A stretch of DNA of 64,000 nt, from NCBI GenBank assembly GCA_013399305.1, contig VXAI01000180.1, forward strand, positions 1,050,020 to 1,114,019, read 5' to 3'. The notes beneath the pieces were generated by a model. That model ran no database searches, was not told the DNA's origin, and saw only the letters and a list, made by a program, of their open reading frames with translations. A program made the position numbers and the translations under genes. Of this stretch, positions 37,501 through 49,500 are shown one piece after another. How positions within the stretch are numbered: the stretch's first letter is position 1; each line of letters begins with the position of its first letter. This stretch comes from Rostratula benghalensis. Taxonomy: Eukaryota > Chordata > Aves > Charadriiformes > Rostratulidae.

Positions 37501-40500
37501 CCTCAGTTCTGTTCAAGCTCAGGTACTTTGCGGCTGCTTCCAAATACAATTGATTTGCTGTACACGAGAGCTTGGAAACCATTTGTCCTTTTGTATTTAA
37601 CACCTCTTCATATCTGAAATAACAAACACATCGATTTACTGACACAGAACAACTAATCTAGACCAAAAAAAAAGCACTGCGTTTTTAAATAGTCCCTAAA
37701 ACTCTACACAAGGAAGTGCTGCTAGAAGCTCTTCCTTCAAAAAGCCTGAGTAATTGAAGTGATCTGTCTGTCACGTGAAAAACAATCACACCATCTTAAA
37801 AGATCTACAGAAAGAATTTAGTTACAACATAAGGTTGTCTGAAGCAAGATCGTAAGAACTTCTGGTTCAAATCAGAGCACGAGGTTTACAGTGTTAGTAA
37901 ATCTTTCCCCGCGCTGCCAAATCACTGTACAACTGACAGGAATCCCATTTTGCCAGTGATAATCTTCTCTTTATTACAGCAAAGCTTGATACAGAACGGC
38001 TGTTTCCAGGAACAGGAGCCGGAAGGAAATGCATGCAAATTTCAGTGAATTCTCCACAGGCCGATATAGACAATAGTCTGTAAAATGTACATAAACCAGG
38101 CAGATTAGGGAATTTTTTTCAGATCTGTCCTATGTATCTACACATATTTTGCTGCTTATTGAGTACCTGAGCAAAGTAGTCAGTGGCATCTTTCAAAATA
38201 TGCACTTTGAAACACTCAGTTATTAATTATTATTAGCTACTAATGTGAAATTATTAAGCTATCCCCTAAACCACTCCTGCAGAAGTATTCTCTCCTGCAT
38301 GCTGAGACTGACTAATTTTTTCTTGACGGGTGAGTAAATCATCATTAGCCTTTCATCGTCATCTTTGTCATGATAAAGGCAGGAGTGCAGATTTTTGTAC
38401 CTATGCTGATGAATTTTCATGAATGATGTGGGGAGGCTGATAAAAAAAAATAATAATCCTAAGCTGGCGACTTTAATGCTTGAACTTTATGATCAAACAT
38501 CTTAAACAAACTCTTCATTCAAGAACCAGTTGCCATTCTTAAAGATACATCACGGGGGATTTCAGTGGAGGTGTGTAAAGGTGAGCCTTGCTAGGATTTT
38601 AATCAGAGGATATGTTCTTTAAAAGTCATCAATCAATTTAGGTGCAATGAAAGGGGTGGCCAAGAACTGAACCGTTTACACAAGAATGTGCTCATGAGGT
38701 CACAGAGATTGTGCCAGAAACAAAGTTCTGTTAAAAATATACTAATAAATGCTAATAAATACTAATTGAATCCATTTATCAAGCACAATGTGAGGCTGTT
38801 CTTCACTGCCCCGAGCCAGCCCAGGGCAGATGGTATGGAAAAGTTCATCTCAGAGACTGGGACTAAGAATCTGACAGAGAGGCAGCGCAAGCCTGCAAAG
38901 CCTGCAAAGAATTACTATTCTTTGCTCTGAAGTTAGAAATTTTGAGTGACAAATAGTTCATTTGCCACAACAACCGCTGCATTATATAACACACATCAAC
39001 TGGTTATACTTGTAGAGAAGTCAGTGACTGAGCAGCTAACTCTAATTTTGCTTTTAAAAGAGAAATATTTAATACTTCTATTAAATGTTTTTGTCATCTT
39101 TACTGCAGGAGGGGCAGAGGACTGGCTGAAGGAGAACTTCCATGCCAAGTAACACAGACTTCCCAGGAAAACGAAGCTAGTCAGTGGCCCAGCTGTGAAT
39201 GCAGCAGAACACTTTCGCTGTATTATCATTACCCAGGTGAGAATTCTGACAAGATTAATTGAATTTCATACCAAAACAAAAAAAAAGTCACCAGCCAATT
39301 TTAGGGTGAACCAGTGAATTATGTTGAATTCAGAAATGGAAAAGAACATTATATTGCAGTACCATCTTGGGAAACGTACCTTTCAACTGCCTTTGCTGCT
39401 TCTTCATAGAGTTCTTCCTGACAGTACATTTTGATTGCCAGATCAAACTCCTCAATTTGTTCATAGCATTCAGATGCTTCTCTGTAGCACTGGCACTTCT
39501 GATAGCAAACTGCAGCATCTTTCAACTGCAATGCAGAAGGCAGTGATGAAACTGAAGTGCTCTAAACAGTCTAAACTACATGAACAGACTAAATCAAGCA
39601 ATTCCATCATGTAGGTGTCTTGCAGAGAAGCACACTTTAATAAAATGTAATTAAAGTATTTGAATGTAATCAAGTGCATATTAAAGTAACCATCATTAAA
39701 GCTGATTACATTTTTTAAAAACCTTCAAAATATTTGTGTCTGAAAAACCAGAATGGGAAATTAAAGGTATTATGCAGGATTTCCAAAGTACTTTTTATTA
39801 ATCCAGCTCTGCCTGTTGTTAAAACCACCACACGCTTTGCTGGCTTGCAAATTGCTCAGAATCGACAGGATTAAATTAAAACAGTTATGGAAGCAGAATG
39901 GGAACCCTAACCTTCCATCTTAAACTTTAAATATTTGGGAACAATCACTTAACATTCTTTTAGCGGAAATGCACTGCAACTAAAAAACGTGGGATATCCT
40001 CATGCATTTAGAAAACTATTGTTAGTTCATTACTTAACCCATTCAAGTTTCAAGGTTCAACTTAGATGGCTGGAATCTATGAAGCTGCAGTATCATCAGA
40101 GTAGTGGAAGGAGGAACAGCTTAAGTTTCATGAAATCAGCCATTAATTAACTATCGAGCGCAAAGCAGAAATGACTGATGGTAAAGTTTGAGAAAACCCA
40201 AAGAAATAAACCTAGCCTGCCTAATTGCATCACTGGCCTCTGCATTCCTCTTCTGGCTATTCCGTGACAAAAGCTTCCTCCTGAACAGCCCAGCTTCAAG
40301 AGCTGGTTTAGCTCCACTACGGCCATGTCACAAAAAACTACTACAACCTTCTGAGTAATAAGAGGGGAAAAACAGAAAAGTGATAGGGAGAGATAGTTTA
40401 GAGGATTTCATACCTTTCCTAACTTTTTACACAATTCTGCACAAAGCCGGAACTCCTTGGATTGAAACAGGCATTTCAGTGAGAGTTTCGGTTCTCCACA

Positions 40501-43500
40501 TTCCAAGTAAGTTTTAGCCAACGTCATATACTCCATCTGTTTTTCCCTGTAGAAAATAAAATTACTGCTTACATCCACATCTAACCCAACATCACGTGTT
40601 CCTCTTCAAACATAACTTGATGAGGCATTACCTTACAATTCATTACATTTTGGGCTGGCTTTGTTCTGTCCAGAAATCTGTTCCGGAATCTCATTGCTTT
40701 GGTAGCAAAATGCTTTTTTGTTATTTTAAATCCTAAAACTAAAGTATACTAGTGTGCTGTTCTCTTTTCCAGCTTAACTTGCTCCTTCCTCTTTCCTGTC
40801 ATTTAGTCTCAATGCCATTAAAGACAAAATCAAATTTGTTCTCAGCCTTTGTTCTATAGAACTAGACAATCCAGCCTTTCTGGTATCACGGAAAATTTAG
40901 CCTGGAGAAGAGAAGGCTGAGGGGAGATTTTCTTCATGCTCCCAAGGATCTGAAGGGTGGGTGGAAGGAGGATGGAGCTGGACTCTTCTCAGTGGTTCCC
41001 AGGGACAGGACGAGGGGCAATGCTAGGACACCAGAAGTTCCATTTGAATTTGAGAAAGAAGTTCTTTGTGGTGAGGGTGGGAGAGCCCTGGCAGAGGCTG
41101 CCCAGGGAGGGTGTGGAGTCCCCTTCTCTGGAGACCTTCAAGCCCCTCCTGGCTGCAGCCCTGAGTGATGTGCTCTGGGCAACCCTGCTTTAGCAGGGGA
41201 GTGGGACTGGGTGAGCTCTAGAGGTCCCTGCCAACTCCCACAATTTCCTGATTCCATGTATCTCCCCCTGCACACACCCATGAGGATGACATTTGCTCAT
41301 CTGTGTTAACACTTACCTGGGGCTGCTTTTCTTGGAGCGCACTTTGAGAACAGCATCATGTGCCAGGGCCAGTTTGGACTTCTCAGCTGCTCCTCCCTTT
41401 TGGTAACACTTGGCTGCCACCTGGGGTGAAACCATACACAGCATTCACACCTCTGCATCCAGCCCATGGCTTATCACATAAAGGCAATACTTAATTTTAC
41501 AGTCACTGTAATGGAAAACAGAAAGACTGGCAGGGAGACAGAAAGAAGGAAAAGGTAAAACATTGCAGTGTATTTTAGGACAAAAAGTCACTTTAAATTC
41601 AGCCCACAAGGCACTATCCCAATTAGAATGCTGATTACAATGTTTTACATGGAAGTAGTAAAAGCAAAATTCCTGGTAGGCTCATAGAACAAATCGCACA
41701 CGCAGTCTGAACGACGGCCTAAACCATTAACCGGTAAGTCACCAGGCATCTACCACATAAATTCTATTAAATAAATGTTAGGAAAACCAATGTGTGCAAA
41801 GTTAAATAAAGCACAGAACATACATTCATGCTTATACCCTACCAGGCCCTTTCTGTGATAAGCTAAAGAGGAACAGCAGGAGTGACAATGCTCCTACCAA
41901 GGTCTGCTTCATTACCACCCCACTCGCTCTGCAACACCATCATTTCTTGATGATATTCATTAATTTAGTAATTGCTTCTGTTGGGAAATCGCACATTGCA
42001 AGCCACTCTCAGAACTGCCAAATTCACCACATCATTTCTTCTTAATGTAACAATGATAAGCAAAGCTAAGGGTTATCAAGAAAATAAAGCAGCAGATAAT
42101 ATAGCTAATACATTTCAGATTTCAAGATGCAATTTTCGCAGCTGTGTGGTTTTTATCTAAACATTTTTTCTGTCCATTTAGGAAATTGTGGCTTTGTTCA
42201 AGGGGAGACAGACTGTGCATATAGTGGCAGCTGATTATTTTGATTTTTACCTTGTTATAAATTTCTACTTTCCATACAAAAAACATATCGCTTGCTACGA
42301 GCAAAAAATCTAAGCTTTCCTTCTGTCAGGATCAAAAAAAGCATCCAAAATTTTATTTCATAGAATCATAGAATATCTCAAGTTGGAAGGGACTCATAAG
42401 GATCATTGAGTCCAACTCCCTGCTCCTTGCAAGACTCTCAAAAACTAAGCCACATGACTAAGAGTGTTGTCCAGATGCTCCTTGAGCTCTGCCAGGTTTG
42501 GTGCCATGGCCTCTTCCATGGGGAGCCTGTTCCAGTGACCAACCACCCTCTCAGTGAAGAACCTTTCCCTTATGTCCAATATGAATTTCCCCTGATGCAA
42601 CTTTGTTCCATTTCCTTGTGTCCTATCGCTGGTCACCAGAGAGAAGATGAGCACCTCCCCTCCCACTGCCCATCTTGAGGAAGTTTTAGACTGCAATTTA
42701 GACCCTTCAGCCTTCTCTTTTCCAAGCTGAACAAACCAATTGACCTCAGCCACCCCTTGTAAGTCTTGCCTTTGAGACTTTTCATCATCTTGGTTCCCCT
42801 CCCCTGGACACACTCTAAGAGTTTGATGACCTTCATATATTGAGTTGCCTAAAACTGCACACAGTACTTGAGGTGGAGCCACACCAGTGCACCGTAGGGT
42901 GGGACAATCACCTCCTTCAACTAGCTACCTATGCTGGGCTTGATGCACCCCAAGGACGTGACCGGTCTTTTTTGCTGCCAGAGCACACTCCTGACTGATA
43001 CTCAACTTGCCATCAACCCAAACCCTCAGATCTCTTTCTATGGGGCTGCTCTCCAGTCTCTTGTCCCCCAGTTTGTACGTATAACCAGGATTACCCCACC
43101 ACAGGTGCAGAATATGGCACTTGCTCTTGTTAAATTTCATATTGTTGGTGATTGCTCAGCTCTCTAGTCTTTCCAGATCTCCCTGCAAGGCCTCTCTACC
43201 CTCAGCAGCTCCTCCTAATTTAATATCATCAGCCAAATTATTAATGTACATTCAATTCCTAAGTCCAGACCATTTATAAAAAAAAAAGGCACACTGGCTC
43301 TAAAATTGAGCCCCAGGGAACCCTACTGGTGTCTGGTGCCAGCCTGATACAGCCCCACTTACAAGAACTCTCTCAGCCTCAGACCATCAGCCAACTGCTC
43401 ACCCAATGTATTATGGACTTGTCTAGCTGTGTGCTGGACATCTTCTCCAGCAGGACACTGTGAGAGGCAGTACCAGAAGTTTGCTAAACCCACCATATTT

Positions 43501-46500
43501 ACTGGTTTCTCTTGATCAACTGGATGGGTGACTTTGTCATAAAATGAAATTAATTGTTTAAGTAGAACTTTCCCCTTGTGAACCCGTGTTGGCCATAATC
43601 AGTGACTGCATTGTCTCTCAAGTGTTTTTCAAGAACTCCCAGAATAACATTCTCCATAACTTTAGCAGTCACTGAAGTGAGACTGATAGGCTTGAAATTA
43701 CCAGGGTCTTCCTTTTTTACCCTTCTTGAAAACTGAAACAACATCTGCCATCTTCCAGCAGACTGCAACCTTTCCAGACTCACAAGACAGTTGAAAAATA
43801 ACTGAGAGGTCCAGCAATAAAATCAACCAGCTCTTCTGGTACCCTGGAATGAATCCCATGGAGCCCCATAGACTTACACACATCCAGCTGGAGCAGCAAC
43901 TCTCAAAACAGGCTCAGAGTCAGCTGGGAGTTTAATCACCCCCCCCAAGTCATGGTCTTCCAACACAGTGTTTCTGGGGGTCCAGCAACACAGCTGTGAG
44001 GGGTCAGGAGAACAAGTCCTGTGAGAAGAGGCTGAGGGAGCTGGGGGTGTTCAGCCTGGAGGAGGCTGAGGGGAGACCTTCTGGCTCTCTTCAACTCCCT
44101 GAAAGGAGGGGGTAGCCAGGGGGGGTCGGTCTCTTCTCCCAAGTCCCAGGCCATGGGACAAGAGGAAATGGCCTCCAGTTGCCCCAGGGGAGGTCCAGGT
44201 TGGAGATGAGGAGAAATGTTTTGAGGGAAAGGGTTGTGAAGGCTTGGGCTGGGCTGCCCAGGGCAGGGGTTGAGGCCCCATCCCTGGAGGGATTGAAAAG
44301 CCAGGTTGAGAGAGTGCTGAGAGACATGGGTTAGGGATGGGTTTGATCAGAGCTGGGTTGGTGGTTGGAGGAGATGATCTGAAAGGCCCCTTCCAACCCA
44401 GACAATTCTGTGATTCTTAGTGATCTGCAGATACCTACAAAATCTACACAACTACAAAGCACAAACTACAATACGCTGCTACAGAGCAACTGAAGGTTTA
44501 CAGATAATTTTACCAATGCAAAGAAAAAAAAAAAAAGGTTTCAGAATAGACAAGAATTCTTATTTCAGATAAACATATGCTCCTACCTCCCAAAACTGAT
44601 GTTTGGCATAGTAGTCTCCCTGTGCAATCCATTCTTCTGGAGTTGAAGTTTTAGCAAACATGCTATCATCTAAGTCTAGAAATTAGGGGTAATAATTTTA
44701 TGTTAAAATGGAGAAATCTAAGAAACCATTTATCATTTACCAAAACTAAGCATTAACATCTCATAATGTTCCAGCCTCTTCATCACTTGTGCTCACACCA
44801 GTAATGATAACTGTGAGCTAGACACATTTTATCTCAATCAGCACTGAGAATCAACAAGTTTGGTTTTGAAGGACTTGTAAAAACCTTGCTTGTTTTGTGG
44901 ACAAAACTTTGAGTAAACCCACTGTCTTTATAGAAATTAAATTCCTTCCTTTTAAAAAATCTCTTTTAGGGATTGAAAAGCTGGGTTGACAGAGTGCTTA
45001 GAGACATGGGTTTGATCAGAGTTGGGTTGATGGTTGGAGGAGATGATCTGAAAGGTCCCTTCCAACCCAGGCAATTCTATGATTCTATGATTAACAACTG
45101 ACCTTTGCAGCCAAAAGAAGTACAACCCACTGAAATCAGTGGAAAATTGCAAGTGCAATTATGAATATGTATAATGTTAGAGGGACCAAGGAATTAAACC
45201 TGCTTCATTACACAGCGTAAAAAGCAAGACAGTATCATGAATAGGCTGTCCATTGTCATAGTCTTTTAAGACAGTTTTAGGCTAACTTTACCTTTCTTTT
45301 CATCTGCTTTGACAACCTGAACAAATTCTCTTTTGATGAAATACTTGAAAGCTGGAGCCCGTTTATCACTGTCTTCATCGAAAATCCAAAGATTGACCCT
45401 GGCTCTGGTAATGGCAGTGTACAATTGCTTTAGTTCTCCATTCAGCATCTGGAGAAGAACACAAAACCCCAACAAAACAGCAACACAGCAAAATGAAATA
45501 AAACCAATGAGATGCCAGGTGAGCTACACTGTTAGAAAGAAAAATGACTTTGCACTTATAAGAAAACACAGAACATATACAAAACAATAAATAAGAATGT
45601 ATCTTTAAGTAAGAAAGTCTAAAAGTTAACCATATGTTTTTTCAATCCCATAAGGCATTGTTCAGCTAATTTGCATGCAACTACTGCTACAGCAAATCCA
45701 GCAGCTGCAGGTGTGACAGTCCATTTTCCTTCTAATCACTTGCACATATAGGTATTAATATTTTTTACCACAAAATCCCCCAAATACCTGACTCCCTAGA
45801 GTCTAAGAACTTTACTTCACTTTAAGGTAGTGACACTAATCTGAAACCAGACCAGAGGAGTAACTGTGATTGACAGGCTGATTTCTTTTTGCTTTAACCA
45901 CAGCTATTATGTAAACATACCTAAAAGTCTATTACACATTGTTTTTGTTCTCTTATCAAATGACATTCACAAAAAAGCCTCTCATCTTCCAAAATCAAGC
46001 TTATATTATACAAACGTGAGCTACCAAAACCATAAAGCAATCTCAAGAAACATGGAACAACAGGATGAAAGGATTTCTAGAAGAAATTTCCCTGCTTCTA
46101 AGATTTAAAGATTAAGTTTACCCTTCCCATTCCCAACGTTATGAAAAACTCACCTTGTACATTTCTAGATTAAAAGTTCTTTTCTGCATACCAGTAGCAT
46201 CCTCTAAAGGCATTTCAATCAGCAATTTGCTTCCTACTTGCACATCTGAATCAGGAGTGTAAGAAGAAATGATCTTCCATTCTTTGCTCGCCTAAAATGT
46301 CAAGAGAATGAGGTTTACTTGTACAGAGTTAATTGATAAGGTCATCTGTTGTCATTGACCAACTGAAGAAGGCTCAGAGGAGATGGGTGGGAAAAAAAAA
46401 AAAAAAAAGAGATATTTCAGGGAAGAACGTAAAGAATGACCATCACTTTTCATCAAGAAAGCTGAACTTCATCTCAACACAAGTGGTACTGGAGAGTATC

Positions 46501-49500
46501 AGAGCCCTGGCAGAGGCTGCCCAGAGAGGTGGTGGAGTCTCCATCTTCTGGAGGCATTCAAACCCCACCTGAACATGTTCCTGTGGGACCTGCTCTGGGT
46601 GGACCTGCTTTGGCAGGGGGGTTGGACTGGATGATCTCCAAAGGTCCCTTCCAACCCCAGATCATTCTGTGTAACCTTTGTTTGACATACATGGCTGTAC
46701 CAGGCAGTCATCAGGCTGAATAAACAACCTTCTCTGAAACAGCTGGTAGAGAGCAATCCACTCCTGAGCCAGCCAGACCAACCTGGGGAAGTGAAAACAT
46801 GGCTTTGTCCAGAGTGTGTAAAAACTAAGCAACAAACAGGACAAACCTGGAATCAAGCCATCATAACTGGCTTGAGCGGGCTTCAAGCTTTGTACTACTT
46901 CAAGGATTCTATTACTTCCTAGGGGTTACGGATGCCCAGCATCACGATGGTGCAGGAGCATGCAGGACCACCAACAGGAATCACATTTGTATTGTGATTG
47001 TATCCTGCCATTGCTATGCTTCTCTTGTGGTTTGAGGATACTGCTGAATCACTCTTATAAATCCAAATCACACGAAACATTGAACACCTCAAATAAGTAA
47101 ATTTGATATTACACAGTAAAACCTCCGTGGGTGGACTATAAATTTTCAGCTAAACTTGAAGATATACCCCTACAACAGGTGGCCTGTGTATGGGGAAAAG
47201 GAGGAAATCAAGTTACCCTCACCATGGATGAGGCTCAAGGTTTATTCCTAGAGCCAGGGATCTTCCTACAAACCCCAACACTGCAGTGACACACTGCCCA
47301 GGGCAGGGTGAAAGGTAAATGGCAGCATGATAACGCTCACAAGATACAATCTGTCATGCTAAAATCTGCCAGGACATGTCCAATAGATCTTAGCCTTTAG
47401 GTCAGGGTGGGCAGCTGCCAAATCTCCCTGCCATTACAAGACTCGGTGAGTTCCAGACGAGCTGGCTCACAACTCACCAGCTTCCTTCCCACCGAAGCAC
47501 CAAGGAGACCTGGAGCAAGGAGGACCCAGACAAATGGAGGCAAGCAGTCGCCTTCCTTTGGCTGGTGCCATGGAACAAATGCCATCTCCTGATCACATCC
47601 CTACAGGTTCCTGAACCTCCACAAAACTGACAACCCAGAAAATTGTATGTATATTAAGTTATGTTAATCTTTTCCCCTTTTAGGTATTTATTTGGAATCT
47701 GATTATATAGTGCCAAGTTTCTGGCACAAAATGAAAAATACTCATAATAAGGCTGAAACAGCTTTTTCTTTTAATCTATGTATATAGTTCAGAGATTTAA
47801 GCCACCTGACACCAGTTAACTGTCTTCCTAGGGGAAAAAAAATGCAGGAAATCTTTCTTGCAAAATGTCCTTTGAAGTTAGGATTGCAGTAGTTCGTCAA
47901 CCAGAACATTCCTAAGGCTATCATGGATCACAACGTGACAACCAGGTAATGGTTATCAGTTTGGCCAACAGGGGTTTGGGTTTCCTTCCTCTTTGATTCT
48001 TCATTCAAATCTCCTTCTTGAAACAAGACTTGTTTCAAATCTCTTTCTCAAGCCCAATAAAAGGAAAACCCAAACCCAACGCGTTACAAACGGCACACAG
48101 CCACATTTGCTGTTTTTACAACAGTTCACAAGTTCAGCTTCTCAAAATTAAAACCCCCCCGACTGAGCTGCCCTTTGCCTCCTCGTTTAGCTGCTCAAAC
48201 CAACTCAATTACTCACAACTGGCAGGAAAAGGGAAGAATTGTACAAAACCAGTTCTCCAGGCCTGACACACGTTAGTTTAGCTGAGTTAAAATGCTCCAT
48301 TATAGAGCTCAACTCTTAAAACAGTTCTGCTAAATCCTGCAGAACGGTTCATTGCTTTTCTAAGTACAACTCACATCACCAAAACCAGCATCAACTTTGA
48401 GAAATCTGCCATGAGAGCCAGTATGGTACTGTCCCCAAATCTCAGTAAGCCAGACTCAACACCATTTACCTCAAGGTCCTTCCTTCTGCTTGCACCATGT
48501 AATTGCCCCCTAACCTCTATGAAAAGCCACCAGGAAGTTGCCTTCAGTTTATCTGGGGGTTTCATCCACTGAAAACCACATCTGAGATGCTGTTTTGAGG
48601 GCTAGAGGATGTTTTATTGCAGAGTTTCTTGAGTCTCTGCAGGCCTGTTCAGTAAGGATACTGCCTACTGCCTGGCTGAGGGCAGGGGGTGGGTGGGAGG
48701 TGCTCCAGCAACAACAGCTCAACTCTTAAACACATTCTTCTGTGGTTGATAGCTCTTTGCAAGGAGCCTCGAGCACAGCATCCCTACCAGGTGTAGAGTT
48801 ACAGGAAACCCTGAAGAGAAAGGATCTGAGCTTCCCAGAAAAGTACAAAGGGAGAATATGAGAAATACAGAACATAGTACCTCCATAAAAAGAAGTCTTC
48901 TTTATCTGAGGCCATTCTGTGGATGATGGTGTCTGCTACAGACTGTGAGACCTTCCCAAGTTTCCTTACAACTCCCGAGCTAGAGCAGAAAGAGTTTTCT
49001 GGAGCTATGCTGTGGATGGCTGCTCCTCCCCATCCTTCATATACACTCACTATTTGACTCTAAACATTGTTGTCTAAGCTTTTAATTTAAAAAAAAATAA
49101 AAATAAAAAAATCATTCTGTTTCCTTTTGTCTGGGGCTGAGAAATTATTTCAAGTCCGGTGCAATTTTTTTGGTGTGCTAGTGCATGGACTGCATGGACT
49201 GCAGAATCCCAGAATGGTATGGGGTGGGGAGGGACCTCTGGAGATCATCTAGTCCAAATCCCTGCCAAAACAGGTCCCACACAGAGCAGGTCCCACAGGA
49301 ACATGTCCAGGTGGAGTTTGGAATGTCTCCAGAGATGGAGACTCCACCACCTCTCTGGGCAGCCTCTGCCAGGGCTCTGTCACCCTTGCTGGAAAGAAGT
49401 TCCTCCTCATGTTGAGATGGAACTTTTTAGGTTCCAGTTTGTGCCTGTTCCCTCTTGTCCTGTCACTGGACACCACTGAAAAAGACTGCCCCATCCTCCT

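Larger units (their letters stand above)
37614..41316 (-). other. TRANK1 introns around the TPR exons
   Basis: Introns 37,614-39,379, 39,526-40,413 and 40,547-41,316. The first two are unique AT-rich sequence. The third contains the CR1 at 40,893-41,258. No other gene was seen. Confidence 0.7.
41421..44586 (-). other. CR1-rich TRANK1 intron
   Basis: About two thirds of this 3.2-kb intron is CR1: an antisense copy (42,358-43,930) and a sense copy (43,988-44,418) pointing toward each other at their 5' ends. The remaining sequence is AT-rich and unremarkable. Confidence 0.75.

Noticed and set aside
44091..44327. Short open frames rich in Pro/Leu within CR1 copies (also at 1,538-1,934, 11,684-11,959, 16,661-17,026, 22,096-22,311, 29,748-30,209, 62,563-62,919, 63,061-63,465)
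   Set aside because: These are translations of the CR1 3' region and recur as near-identical peptides in many copies. They are not genes.
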